This document shows, piece by piece, positions 26,484 to 35,267 of a DNA stretch of 64,000 bases. The translations under genes and the position numbers were made by a program. Origin of the DNA: Arthrobacter sp. SPG23 (lineage in GTDB: Bacteria; Actinomycetota; Actinomycetes; Actinomycetales; Micrococcaceae); assembly GCF_000876655.1 (NCBI RefSeq), contig NZ_JYCN01000012.1:93859-157858 (forward strand). Direction: 5' to 3'. How positions within the stretch are numbered: the first letter of the stretch is position 1; every line of letters begins with the position of its first letter. Under the pieces are notes generated by a model that worked only from the letters and a program-made list of their open reading frames with translations, was not told the DNA's origin and made no database searches.

Positions 26484-27647
26484 CTAGACCCGGATCCGGT
26501 ATCCGCGCTTGACCACGGTTTCCACCATGCGGCCGTCGGGCAGCGAGGAGCGCAGCCGGCTGACGGTCATGTCCAGCGCATGCACGGAGCCGCGCAGTTC
26601 GAGCAGGTCGGAGAGCGATTCCCGGGACAGGACGGCGCCTTCGGCACCCAGCAGGGCCCGGAGCAGCAGGAGTGGTGCCGGTGCCATTTCCACCGGTTCC
26701 CCGTCGATCCGGAGTGACCGTCCGCGGAGCTCCACGTTGCCGGACCGGGTGTCCAGGCGGCGCACGTGGTTCAGCGCAAGATGTTCGCAGACCAGGCGGA
26801 TCAGGGCGCCCATCCGGAAGCGTTCCGGGATGAGCGGTGACAGCCCGGCGTCGATCAGCGGCTGTGCCGTGATGGGACCGACGACGGCGGTGGTGACGGT
26901 GGTCTTCAGGGCATCGACGAGCTGCTTGTAGAGGCCCATCTCATGGGCGGTGCTCCACATGGCGTCGACGGCGGGCGCGCTGGTGAACGTCAGGACGTCC
27001 AGGTTGCCGCTGCAGGCGGCTTCGATCAGCCGCGGCAGCTTGTCCTCGCCGTCGGGCTTGACCCAGCGGTAGGGGGTCACGGTCAGGACAGTGGCGCCGG
27101 ACATCTTGAGTCGCTCCAGCTGGCGGACATCCGTGTAGCCGTGCAGCTGCACGGCCACGGTCTTGCCGCGGACGCCTTCCTTCAACAGCATGTCCACCAG
27201 GGTTGCCGTGGTTTCGTCGCTGCTGATTCCGACGTCGGCGAGTCCGGCGGCGCGGACTGCGCCGCGTGCCTTGGGACCGCGGACAAACATGCGGCAGGCC
27301 GCGAGGGTTTCCAGCAGTTCGTCGCCGATGCCGGACGCGTCAGCCGCCTCGCACCAGCGGCGCATGCCGTAGGCAGTGGTGGCGATGCAGAGGTCGGGCC
27401 TGGCGGCAATGATGGCCTTGGTGTCCTCGATGAGCCGCATGTCCTCCTGCACCGGTGCGATCTTGAGCGCGGGCGCGTGCAGCACCTCCGCTCCGCGCCG
27501 CTCCAGTGCTTCGATCAGGTCCTGGGAACGCCGGTGCGACGTCACGCCGATTCGGAACCCCTCAAGGGGCGAATCGGGGGCGTCGGCAGCGGGGGAGTCC
27601 TGCGGGCCGGAGGTGGAAGCGGGGGCAATAGAGTTCATGGCGCTCAT
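26484..27647 (-). CDS. Uroporphyrinogen-III synthase-like/winged-helix regulator (NnaR-like)
   Basis: 387 residues. Residues ~28-280 match the HemD fold (F-R-I-G-V-T-S-H-R-R near the start, L-T-F-T-S-A-P-A-V-D-A-M-W, V-G-P-I-T-A-Q-P). Residues ~300-387 are an OmpR-type winged helix (D-M-T-V-S-R-L-R-S-S-L, then V-V-K-R-G-Y-R-I-R-V). This fusion is the layout of the actinobacterial nitrate-assimilation regulators NnaR (Streptomyces) and NasR (mycobacteria), and here it stands 10 bp downstream of cobA in the nirB operon. It probably helps switch on nirB, nirD and narK-nasA. Whether it still makes uroporphyrinogen III is not evident. Confidence 0.9.
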   Translation of the reverse strand: MSAMNSIAPASTSGPQDSPAADAPDSPLEGFRIGVTSHRRSQDLIEALERRGAEVLHAPALKIAPVQEDMRLIEDTKAIIAARPDLCIATTAYGMRRWCEAADASGIGDELLETLAACRMFVRGPKARGAVRAAGLADVGISSDETTATLVDMLLKEGVRGKTVAVQLHGYTDVRQLERLKMSGATVLTVTPYRWVKPDGEDKLPRLIEAACSGNLDVLTFTSAPAVDAMWSTAHEMGLYKQLVDALKTTVTTAVVGPITAQPLIDAGLSPLIPERFRMGALIRLVCEHLALNHVRRLDTRSGNVELRGRSLRIDGEPVEMAPAPLLLLRALLGAEGAVLSRESLSDLLELRGSVHALDMTVSRLRSSLPDGRMVETVVKRGYRIRV

Positions 27648-27657
27648 GGTTTTTCTT

Positions 27658-28692
27658 TCACGATTCCATCAGTGACGCTGCGAGGCGGTCGAGGTCTGCC
27701 GCCGCCTCGGCGTGCCCGCGGTTGGCTTCAGCCACCCGCACCACCTCGCCGATGACCAGCACTGCCGGGTTGGTGCAGTCGGCGGCCGCGGTGACAATCG
27801 TACCCAGCTGGGCGATGGTGGTGCGCTGGCCGGGCCGGTAGCCGCGTTCGACGACGGCCATCGGCATGTCGGCCGGCATGCCCGCCCGGCGCAGGCCGGC
27901 GGCCAGCTGGTGGAGCGTTCCGATGCCCATGAGGACCACGATCGTCCCGCCCAGCCCGGCGAGGTGGGTGAGCTCCTTCTCGGTCAGCGGGGCGTGACCG
28001 GACACCACAGTGAACATGTGGCTGACTTCGCGGTGGGTCACCGGGATCCCGGCCGCGGCAGGGACGGAGATGGCGCTGGTGACGCCGGAAACGACCTTGA
28101 CCGGCACCCCGGCGGCCACGCAGGCGGCAACTTCCTCGCCGCCGCGGCCGAACACATAGGGGTCCCCGCCCTTGAGGCGGACCACGTTGTTCCCGGCCAG
28201 GGCGCTCTGCACCATGAGCTTCTCGATGTCGCCCTGGCTGACCTTGTGATGGCCTGGCTGCTTGCCCACATCCACCAGCTCGGCAGAGGTCAGGGACGGC
28301 AGCTCCTGGTAGGGGGCCAGCCGGTCGTAGAACACGACGTCGGCATCGCGCAGCGCCTTGACAGCCGCTACGGTCAGCAGCTCGCCGACGCCGGGGCCTC
28401 CGCCCACTAGGGTTACGTGGCCCACCGCTCCGGCCGCCGGTTCCAGTGCCACGGGGATGCCGGTCTGGCGGCACCGCTCCAGCAGCGCGTCCCAGCCGGG
28501 CTGGCCGTCGTCGACGGCGGCCACGAGGAACGGGCGCTCGGGCAGTGGTCCGTCATGACTGGCTCCGTGGGGAGTGCTGAGGCGGGAGACGACGGCGCCG
28601 GCGGCCTGGTAGCGGCGGACCGCCTGCCGTGCGGCGTGGTCCGAACCGGTGACCAGGACTTCGCGGCCGGTGAGATCAATGCTGAGCTGCAT
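27658..28692 (-). CDS. cobA: Uroporphyrinogen-III C-methyltransferase for sirohaem
   Basis: 344 residues. The SUMT domain begins near residue 91 (V-T-L-V-G-G-G-P-G-V-G-E-L-L-T) and has V-R-L-K-G-G-D-P-Y-V-F-G-R-G-G-E-E, the S-adenosylmethionine-binding loop. The first ~85 residues resemble a shortened Rossmann-like region of the CysG N-terminus (V-L-V-T-G-S-D-H-A-A-R-Q-A) without its full dehydrogenase/chelatase features. It makes precorrin-2, the precursor of the sirohaem needed by NirB. It starts 2 bp after the nirB stop and is followed 10 bp later by the NnaR-like gene, so the three form one operon. Confidence 0.93.
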   Translation of the reverse strand: MQLSIDLTGREVLVTGSDHAARQAVRRYQAAGAVVSRLSTPHGASHDGPLPERPFLVAAVDDGQPGWDALLERCRQTGIPVALEPAAGAVGHVTLVGGGPGVGELLTVAAVKALRDADVVFYDRLAPYQELPSLTSAELVDVGKQPGHHKVSQGDIEKLMVQSALAGNNVVRLKGGDPYVFGRGGEEVAACVAAGVPVKVVSGVTSAISVPAAAGIPVTHREVSHMFTVVSGHAPLTEKELTHLAGLGGTIVVLMGIGTLHQLAAGLRRAGMPADMPMAVVERGYRPGQRTTIAQLGTIVTAAADCTNPAVLVIGEVVRVAEANRGHAEAAADLDRLAASLMES

Positions 28693-28694
28693 GC

Positions 28695-31334
28695 CTATAC
28701 CTCGTTCTTGTCGAGTTCCGGGGTGGAGGGACGCATCGGGATGGTGGCCCCTATCAGGACCTTGCCTTTTTCCTCAGCGGTGGCCGGGCGCATCTGGCCT
28801 CGCTCGTCGGAGACGAACGTGATGGAGTCGTCCTTCTGGTCCGGCGCGTTGACGAAGGAACGGAACCGGCGCAGGCGCTCGGGATCCTTCAGGGTGTCGG
28901 CCCATTCGTCGACGTAGGTGTCAACGTGCTTGGCCATGGCCGCTTCGAGTTCCTCGGCGATGCCCAGGGTGTCCTTGACCACCACATCCTCGACGTGCTT
29001 GATTCCGCCGTCGAGCTCTTCCTGCCAGCGCGCGGTGCGCTGCAGGCGGTCGGCGGTGCGGATGTAGTACATGAAGTACCGGTCGATGTACTTGATGAGG
29101 GTCTCGTCGTCGAGGTCCTTGGCCAGCAGCTGGGCGTGTGCCGGGGTGGCACCGCCGTTGCCGCCGACGTAGAGGTTCCAGCCGTCAGCCGTGGCGATTA
29201 CCCCGACGTCCTTGCCGCGGGCCTCGGCGCATTCCCGGGCGCAGCCGGAGACGCCCATCTTGAGCTTGTGCGGGCTGCGGAGGCCGCGGTAGCGGAGCTC
29301 GAGCTGGATGGCCATGGCCACCGAGTCCTGCACGCCGAAGCGGCACCAGGTGGAACCGACGCAGGACTTCACCGTGCGCAGGCTCTTGCCGTAGGCCTGG
29401 CCGGATTCGAAGCCGGCGTCCACCAGTTCCTTCCAGATCTCCGGCAGCTGTTCCAGCCGCGCACCGAACATGTCGATGCGCTGGCCGCCGGTGATCTTGG
29501 TGTACAGGTTGTACTTCTCTGCCACGGCTGCGATGACGCCAAGCTTCTTCGGGGTGATCTCACCCCCGGCGATGCGGGGGACCACCGAGTAGGTGCCGTC
29601 CTTCTGCATGTTGGCCAGGGCGCGGTCGTTGGTGTCCTGCAGCGTGCCGCGGCCGGCGTCGAGGACGTAGGCGCTGTTCTGGCTGGCCAGGATGTTGGCG
29701 ATGGTCGGCTTGCAGATGTCGCAGCCCGCGCCGGTGCCGTACTTGGCCATGACCTCCTCGAAGGAAGTCATTTCCAGGACCCGGATGGTTTCGAACAGTT
29801 CCTGGCGGGAGAGCTCGATGTGCTCGCACAGGGCCTTGGAGACCTCGACGCCGGACTTGGTCAGTTCGGTTTCGAGCAGCTTCTTGAGCATCGGCACGCA
29901 GGAACCGCAGCTGGTTCCGGCGCGGGTGCAGCCCTTCAGTTCGCCGAGTTCCTGGACAGGAGCGTTGCCGTCGCAGGCGCCGCAGCCGTTGACGGTGTCG
30001 CGGATGGTTCCTGCCGACACGTTGTTGCAGGAACACAGAATGGCGTCGTCCGGCAGCTCGGTCTCCGGAGCGTCCCCGCCGCCGGCAGCGGTGAGGTAGG
30101 CGCCGGGCTCGGCGGCGAGCTCGCGGCCCAGCATCGGGCGCAGGCTCGTGTACGGGGTGGCGTCGCCCACGAAGATGCCGCCCAGGAGGGTCTTGGCATC
30201 ATCGGTGGTGACGATCTTCTGGTAGACGCCGCGGGCGGGGTCCGCGTAGACGATCTCCAGTGAGTGTTCGGTGCGGGCAAAGGCATCGCCGAAGCTGGCA
30301 ACGTCAACACCTGAGAGCTTGAGCTTGGTGGCGGTGTCGAATCCCGGGAAGGTGGCTTCGCCGCCGTGCAGGCGGTCGGCCACGATTTCAGCCATGGTGT
30401 TGGCCGGGGCCACGAGGCCCAGGCACATGCCGCCGAAGTTCGCCACCTCGCCGATCGCCCAGATGCCGGGGATCTGGGTTTCGCAGCCGTCAGTGATCAC
30501 GACGCCGCCGCGCGGACCGAGGTCGAACAGCTGTTCCTCGCCTTCGGCGGCGCGGAAGAGTTCGTCGCGCGGTTTCACGCCGATGGCAACAATCACGAGG
30601 TCGGCCGGGATGATGCGGCCGTCTGCCATCAGGACGCCGGTGACCTGGCCGTCTTCGGAGAGCACCTCGGAGGGGAACACCCCGCCGTGGACGGTGAAGC
30701 CCTTGGCTTCGATCAGGCGGCCGAGCGCCTGGCCGGCGCCTTCGTCGAGCTGGGTGTTCATGAGCCAGGGGGCGCCGTTGATCACTACGGGAGTCGCGCC
30801 GAGCTGTTCGGTGCCTGCGGCTGATTCGAGGCCCAGGAGCCCGCCGCCGATGGTGACGGCAGTGATCTTGCGGCCGAGCTTTTCGGTGAGTTCTGCGATC
30901 GCCTTATTGATGGCCCACACGTCTTCGAGGGTGCGGTAGACGTGCACGTGCTCGGCGCCGGGAATCGGCAGGCGGGCGGCGTCTGAACCGGTGGCCACCA
31001 CGAGTTCGTCGAATTCATAGGTGTTGCCAGCTGCCGTCTCCACGGACTTGGCAGCGTGGTTGATCCTGATGACCCGTTCGCCGGTCTTCAGGGCCAGGGC
31101 GTCGTGGTCCCACATGGCGGCGCTGCCAAGGGTGAGGTCCGCGTCGCTGTCCGTCAACGCCTTGCTGAGGGCAACCCGGTCGTAGGGGAGGTGTGCTTCC
31201 TCGGTGAGCACAGTTACATGCCAGCCTTCAAGGCCACGGGCATGCATTGCGTCCGCAAAGCGGTGGGCCGCGGGGCCGCCGCCGGCGACCACGATGCGGC
31301 GTGGTGTCTGGGTGCTTGAAGTCTGTCCGGTCAC
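28695..31334 (-). CDS. nirB: Assimilatory nitrite reductase large subunit
   Basis: 879 residues from a GTG at 31334 with AAAGGCC upstream. NirB uses NAD(P)H to reduce nitrite to ammonium in the cytoplasm. Domains in order: FAD/NAD(P)-binding half (V-V-A-G-G-G-P-A-A-H-R-F near the start; W-A-I-G-E-V-A-N-F-G), a BFD [2Fe-2S] site (C-S-C-N-N, C-T-R-A-G-T-S-C-G-S-C), and the sirohaem/[4Fe-4S] part with C-V-G-S-T-W-C (~657-663) and S-G-C-A-R-E-C (~697-701). All ligands are present. It leads the nirB-cobA-nnaR-like operon; its small subunit nirD is on the opposite strand, sharing the 283-bp upstream region. Confidence 0.97.
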   Translation of the reverse strand: MTGQTSSTQTPRRIVVAGGGPAAHRFADAMHARGLEGWHVTVLTEEAHLPYDRVALSKALTDSDADLTLGSAAMWDHDALALKTGERVIRINHAAKSVETAAGNTYEFDELVVATGSDAARLPIPGAEHVHVYRTLEDVWAINKAIAELTEKLGRKITAVTIGGGLLGLESAAGTEQLGATPVVINGAPWLMNTQLDEGAGQALGRLIEAKGFTVHGGVFPSEVLSEDGQVTGVLMADGRIIPADLVIVAIGVKPRDELFRAAEGEEQLFDLGPRGGVVITDGCETQIPGIWAIGEVANFGGMCLGLVAPANTMAEIVADRLHGGEATFPGFDTATKLKLSGVDVASFGDAFARTEHSLEIVYADPARGVYQKIVTTDDAKTLLGGIFVGDATPYTSLRPMLGRELAAEPGAYLTAAGGGDAPETELPDDAILCSCNNVSAGTIRDTVNGCGACDGNAPVQELGELKGCTRAGTSCGSCVPMLKKLLETELTKSGVEVSKALCEHIELSRQELFETIRVLEMTSFEEVMAKYGTGAGCDICKPTIANILASQNSAYVLDAGRGTLQDTNDRALANMQKDGTYSVVPRIAGGEITPKKLGVIAAVAEKYNLYTKITGGQRIDMFGARLEQLPEIWKELVDAGFESGQAYGKSLRTVKSCVGSTWCRFGVQDSVAMAIQLELRYRGLRSPHKLKMGVSGCARECAEARGKDVGVIATADGWNLYVGGNGGATPAHAQLLAKDLDDETLIKYIDRYFMYYIRTADRLQRTARWQEELDGGIKHVEDVVVKDTLGIAEELEAAMAKHVDTYVDEWADTLKDPERLRRFRSFVNAPDQKDDSITFVSDERGQMRPATAEEKGKVLIGATIPMRPSTPELDKNEV

Positions 31335-31422
31335 TGTGGGCCTTTCGCATGGGCCGCAGACGGTGCTCTGCAGCTTGTCGTTCCAGACTAGGCAGGCGCA
31401 GTTTCGCTTCAGTTTCCCTTAT

Positions 31423-31466
31423 GTTTCGTGAACTTAACTTCTGCATCACGAACGGATTTCCGGACA
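31423..31466. promoter_or_regulatory. Candidate regulator sites between nirB and nirD
   Basis: GTTTCGTGAAC at 31423-31433 recurs upstream of narK (42732-42742). It contains TTCGTGA (31425-31431), which forms an inverted repeat with TCACGAA (31446-31452), 14 nt apart. Just beyond lies TTTCCGGACA (31457-31466), identical to half of the palindrome in front of the Rrf2 gene (33798-33807). The site is 89-132 bp upstream of nirB and 152-195 bp upstream of nirD. Binding by the NnaR-like protein, GlnR or another regulator is an inference; a full GlnR box is not evident. Confidence 0.5.
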
Positions 31467-31617
31467 GGTGAGTTGCCTTTTACGTGCCGGACACATTGAC
31501 TGCACGCCGCCGAAACACCGCAACCCTAGCTTGGAGATGTGGCCGCGTCGGCGGCCCGGGCCCGGTAGCCGTATCAATAGCGCACCGGGCCGCAGGCTAT
31601 GCGAGAGGGGCCGGAAA

Positions 31618-31983
31618 ATGACCGCAATACTTGAACTAGAAGACCAGAGCACCGGATTTGCCACGGGCTGGAACCGCGTCTGCGCCGTGGAGGAACTGGA
31701 GCTGGCCTGGGGTGAGGCTGCACTGATCGCCGGCCGCCAGGTGGCATTGTTCCGCATCGCGCCCGCCGAAGTTTTCGCCGTGGCCCAGGAAGATCCCGCC
31801 ACGGGAGCCCACGTGATGGCCCGCGGGATCGTTGGCTCACGCGGAACGCGCCAGACCATTGCGTCCCCCTTGCACAAAGAGGTTTACGACCTGGAAACCG
31901 GTGAGTGCTTTGGCACCGCCGAACTCCGCCTGCCGACGTTCCGCACCCGTGTGGTGGACGGCTACGTCGAAGTTGAGCTCTAG
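31618..31983 (+). CDS. nirD: Nitrite reductase small subunit
   Basis: 121 residues from the ATG at 31618 with AGAGGGG upstream. It shows the Rieske-fold NirD pattern (V-F-A-V-x-x-x-D-P-x-x-G-A-x-V-x-x-R-G-I-V-G, then A-S-P-L-H-K-E-V-Y-D-L-E-T-G). The Cys/His pairs that hold a Rieske cluster are missing, as usual for assimilatory NirD. It supports the NirB holoenzyme. It is transcribed away from nirB rather than following it. Its stop directly abuts the stop of the converging phosphosugar mutase gene with no intervening base. Confidence 0.93.
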   Translation: MTAILELEDQSTGFATGWNRVCAVEELELAWGEAALIAGRQVALFRIAPAEVFAVAQEDPATGAHVMARGIVGSRGTRQTIASPLHKEVYDLETGECFGTAELRLPTFRTRVVDGYVEVEL

Positions 31984-33726
31984 TTAGAGCCCCAGGGCCT
32001 CCCGCACATCCACCAGGACGCCGTCGAGCGCTGCCCGTGCCGCCTGCCGTGCCTCGGGCAGTTCGGCCGCTGAGCCCACGCTCCGGATGACCTCGAGGTA
32101 GCACTTGAGCTTCGGTTCCGTGCCGCTGGGACGGATGATCACCCGGCTGAGGTCCTTCGTCAGGTAGAGCAGGCCGTCCGTCGGGGGCAAGGCGTCGCTG
32201 CCTTCGGCCAGGTCCTTGAACGTTTCGACGGCGGACCCGCCGAAGGATTCCGGCGGGTCCGCCCGGAGCCTGTTCATCATGGCGTCCAGCAGGCCCAGGT
32301 CCGCCACCCGGATGCTGAGCTGGTCGCTGGCGTGCAGGCCGTGCACCAGGTACAGCTCGTCGAGGGTATCGAAAATGCTCTTGCCGTCGGCCTTGGCCGC
32401 GGCCGCTAGTTCCGCGATGAGCACGGCAGCGGAAATCCCGTCCTTGTCCCGGACCAGGTCCGGGGCCACGCAGTACCCCAGCGCTTCCTCGTAGCCGTAG
32501 AGCAGGCCCGGAACGCGGGAAATCCACTTGAACCCGGTCAGGGTTTCCTCATGGGCGTATCCGGCCGTAGCGGCGATCCGTGACAGCAGGCGCGAGGACA
32601 CGATCGAATTCGCGAAGACCCCGTTGGCCGGGCTTGCGCCGCCGGCAGCGAGCCGGGCCACAATGTGCGCCCCCAGCAATGCGCCCACTTCGTCGCCGCG
32701 CAGCATGCGCCAGGCACCTGTGTCCGGATCCTTGGCGGCAACGGCGGCACGGTCGGCGTCGGGGTCGTTGGCCAGCACAATGTCGGCGTCCACCCGGGCC
32801 GCCGTTTCCAGCGCAAGATCCAGGGCGCCGGGTTCCTCCGGATTGGGGAAGTTGACCGTGGGAAAATCCGGGTCCGGCCGTGCCTGTTCGCTCACCAGGG
32901 TGACGTCGTCGAACCCCGCCGCCCCCAGTACCGCAACGGCCGTGTCGCCGCCCACGCCGTGCATGGGGGTCAGGACGATCTTCAGGTCCCGGGCCGGGAA
33001 CTGCCCGGGACGCGCCAGGGCAGCAACGGCTGCCTGGTAGTCGGCAGCGATGGAAGGGTCCAGGACAGTCCAGCCCGCAGTGGCGAGGGTGACGGAGTCC
33101 AGCGTGCCCACACGGTCGATTTCCGCGGCGATCAGCGCGTCGTAGGGGGCCACGATCTGCGCCCCGCGTCCGCTTTCGTCCACCGCGTGCCTGCCGAGGT
33201 ACACCTTGTAGCCGTTGTCCTGCGGAGGGTTGTGGCTGGCGGTCACCATCACGCCGCCGTCGCAATCCAGGGCCCGGACGGCGTAGGCGAGCAGCGGCGT
33301 GGGGAGCGCCTGCGGCATCAGGAAGGTTTCGATTCCCGCGGCTGTGAAGACCGCGGCGGTCTCTTCCGCGAAAATGTCGGAGTTGTAGCGGGCATCATAG
33401 CCGACGACGGCGCGGGGCCGGGTGCCAGGCGAGGCATCCGCGACGGCGGTGGCCAGGAAGGAGGCGAACCCTGCAGCCGCGCGCCGGACAACCACGCGGT
33501 TCATCCGGTTGGGCCCCGGCCCAAGCGCGGCACGGAGGCCTGCGGTGCCGAACTGCAGCGTTCCGCTGAAGCTGTCCTCGAGTTCCTGCCGGGCAGAGGG
33601 AACCCCGTCCCCGGAGCGCTGGATGAGTTCTGTCAAAGCGGCGGCAGTGGCGGGATCCGGGTCCTGGGCGGCCCAGTCCCGGGCATCGCTCAGCAGCTGC
33701 GGAAGTTCGGCATCGGAAGACGTCAT
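31984..33726 (-). CDS. Phospho-sugar mutase (phosphoglucomutase/phosphomannomutase family)
   Basis: 580 residues from the ATG at 33726. The frame is open for another 77 codons upstream but without coding character. Motifs: the phosphoserine loop V-T-A-S-H-N-P-P, the metal loop D-P-D-A-D-R, the sugar-binding loop E-E-A-L-G-Y, and the phosphate-binding R-P-S-G-T-E-P-K-L-K. The alpha-D-phosphohexomutase fold interconverts 1- and 6-phosphates of hexoses; the long ~560-580 residue form can also act as phosphopentomutase. The nearby purine nucleoside phosphorylase and deoC make a role in ribose/deoxyribose phosphate handling plausible. No clear ribosome site. Confidence 0.93.
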   Translation of the reverse strand: MTSSDAELPQLLSDARDWAAQDPDPATAAALTELIQRSGDGVPSARQELEDSFSGTLQFGTAGLRAALGPGPNRMNRVVVRRAAAGFASFLATAVADASPGTRPRAVVGYDARYNSDIFAEETAAVFTAAGIETFLMPQALPTPLLAYAVRALDCDGGVMVTASHNPPQDNGYKVYLGRHAVDESGRGAQIVAPYDALIAAEIDRVGTLDSVTLATAGWTVLDPSIAADYQAAVAALARPGQFPARDLKIVLTPMHGVGGDTAVAVLGAAGFDDVTLVSEQARPDPDFPTVNFPNPEEPGALDLALETAARVDADIVLANDPDADRAAVAAKDPDTGAWRMLRGDEVGALLGAHIVARLAAGGASPANGVFANSIVSSRLLSRIAATAGYAHEETLTGFKWISRVPGLLYGYEEALGYCVAPDLVRDKDGISAAVLIAELAAAAKADGKSIFDTLDELYLVHGLHASDQLSIRVADLGLLDAMMNRLRADPPESFGGSAVETFKDLAEGSDALPPTDGLLYLTKDLSRVIIRPSGTEPKLKCYLEVIRSVGSAAELPEARQAARAALDGVLVDVREALGL

Positions 33727-33785
33727 AGGAACAAAGCTATCGCCTAACGTCCGGGATTGGCTGTCCGACAAGCGCGGCGGCGCCC

Positions 33786-33822
33786 TTGACAGTAAATTTT
33801 CCGGACACGTAATGTCTGAAAA
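33786..33822 (+). promoter_or_regulatory. Leaderless promoter and palindromic operator of the Rrf2 gene
   Basis: TTGACA (33786-33791) and TAATGT (33810-33815) are 18 bp apart, and the ATG begins 7 nt after the -10, so the transcript should start at or next to the start codon. The -10 lies inside an imperfect palindrome: TTTTCCGGACA (33797-33807), spacer CGTAA, TGTCTGAAAA (33813-33822). This is a natural place for autorepression by the Rrf2 product. Confidence 0.65.
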
Positions 33823-34308
33823 ATGAAGATGGGGCAGGGGGTTGAGTGGGCGCTGCACTGCTGCGTGAACATGTCCTGGGCGCCCGCGGGCGAGGCCGTG
33901 AACAGCGCCAGGCTGGCTGAGCTGTATCAGTTGCCCGCCGCCTACCTGAACAAGCAACTGCAGGCGTTGGTCCGCGCGGGCATCCTGTACTCCGTTTCGG
34001 GACCCCGTGGCGGCTTCCAGCTGGCGCGCTCCGCGGAAAAGATCACCGTACTGGATGTTGTCCTGGCTATTGAGGGTCCGGAACCCGCTTTTCGTTGCGA
34101 ATCCATTCTCGCGAACGTGCCCGGCGCGGACCCCGCCGAAGACTATCTCCGCAGTTGCCTGGTGTCCCAGACCATGCGGCAGGCCGAGCTGGCGTGGCGG
34201 CAGACGCTGTCCCGGCAGACCATCGCCGGCATTGCAGCCTCAGTTGAGCGGAAGTTTCCCGGCTCCCGGAAGGACACACTCCGCCGCCTGATGCCCGCCA
34301 GGAACTAG
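33823..34308 (+). CDS. Rrf2-family transcriptional regulator
   Basis: 161 residues. Winged HTH of the Rrf2 family: A-R-L-A-E-L-Y-Q-L-P-A-A-Y-L-N-K-Q-L-Q-A-L-V-R-A-G-I-L then S-G-P-R-G-G-F-Q-L-A-R. Rrf2 proteins such as IscR and NsrR sense via a [2Fe-2S] or [4Fe-4S] cluster bound by three closely spaced cysteines. Here only one cysteine, in F-R-C-E-S, falls in that region and the next is 18-19 residues later, so cluster binding is doubtful. A palindromic operator covers its own -10. Genes next to it are the phosphosugar mutase and purine nucleoside phosphorylase. Confidence 0.9.
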   Translation: MKMGQGVEWALHCCVNMSWAPAGEAVNSARLAELYQLPAAYLNKQLQALVRAGILYSVSGPRGGFQLARSAEKITVLDVVLAIEGPEPAFRCESILANVPGADPAEDYLRSCLVSQTMRQAELAWRQTLSRQTIAGIAASVERKFPGSRKDTLRRLMPARN

Positions 34309-34353
34309 AGGTTGGGGGACTAGTTCCCGGCGGGCACCGCACGAAGTAGGTGC

Positions 34354-35172
34354 TCAGAGCTTGGCGATGATTTCCGCGAGCAGCTTGGAGATGCGGGGGG
34401 CGGCGGCCTGTCCGGCTTCCAGAACTTCCTCATGGCTCAACGGCACCGGGCTGATGCCGGCGGCGAGGTTGGTCACCAGCGAGATGCCGAAAACCTCCAT
34501 GCCGGCATGCCGGGCGGCAATGGCTTCGAGCGCCGTGGACATGCCCACCAGATCGGCGCCGATCCGCTTTGCGTACTGGACTTCGGCGGGGGTCTCGTAG
34601 TGCGGGCCGGTGAACTGCGCGTACACGCCTTCGTCGAGGGACGGGTCAACTTGGCGGGCCAGTCCGCGGATCCGTGACGAGTACAGATCTGTCAGGTCAA
34701 CGAAGGTTGCGCCTTCCAGCGGGGACGTGGCGGTGAGGTTTATGTGATCTTTGATGAGCACAGGGGTGCCGGGAGCCCAGTCTTCGTTGAGGCCGCCGCA
34801 GCCGTTGGTCACCACCAGAACCTTGCAGCCGGCCGCAGCGGCCGTCCGGACCCCGTGCACTACTGCGCGGACGCCCTTGCCTTCGTAATAGTGCGTCCGG
34901 GCGCCGAGGACCAGGGCCCGCTTGCCTTCCCGGGTCAGCACGGAGCGGATGGTGCCGACGTGGCCCTCAACTGCCGGTGCCGAGAAGCCGGGAACCTCGT
35001 CCGCGGATAGCGTGGCCGTGGTTTCGCCGATCAGGTCCGCGGCGTCGCCCCAGCCTGAGCCGAGCACGAGCGCGACGTCGTGGCTGTCCACGCCCGTCTC
35101 CTCGGCGATATAGTCGGCGGCCGCGCGCGCGGCGTCAAAAGGGTCCGTGTTCAGGAATTCTGTATTACTCAC
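34354..35172 (-). CDS. Purine nucleoside phosphorylase
   Basis: 272 residues, the usual size for trimeric (family I, PNP/MTAP-type) enzymes. Motifs: V-L-G-S-G-W-G near the N-terminus (phosphate loop), T-H-Y-Y-E-G, V-V-T-N-G-C-G-G-L-N, and Q-F-T-G-P-H-Y-E-T-P-A-E-V. It splits purine (deoxy)nucleosides with phosphate to base and (deoxy)ribose 1-phosphate. Products would feed the phosphosugar mutase upstream and then DeoC. It diverges from the quinone reductase gene across 95 bp. Confidence 0.95.
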   Translation of the reverse strand: MSNTEFLNTDPFDAARAAADYIAEETGVDSHDVALVLGSGWGDAADLIGETTATLSADEVPGFSAPAVEGHVGTIRSVLTREGKRALVLGARTHYYEGKGVRAVVHGVRTAAAAGCKVLVVTNGCGGLNEDWAPGTPVLIKDHINLTATSPLEGATFVDLTDLYSSRIRGLARQVDPSLDEGVYAQFTGPHYETPAEVQYAKRIGADLVGMSTALEAIAARHAGMEVFGISLVTNLAAGISPVPLSHEEVLEAGQAAAPRISKLLAEIIAKL

Positions 35173-35267
35173 TGGTACAAGCTATCGTGCCCGCCGTGCC
35201 GTGCCCAGCAGTGGCGCAGGTCCCTTTTATTGGTGTGCGGCGGCGGTTGGGTAGAGAATGGATCTTT

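Noticed and set aside
31501..31532. Possible GlnR box and TAGCTT promoter before nirD
   Set aside because: GAAAC is present but the required spaced GTNAC partner is missing, and TTGACT is 25 bp from TAGCTT, too far for a -35.
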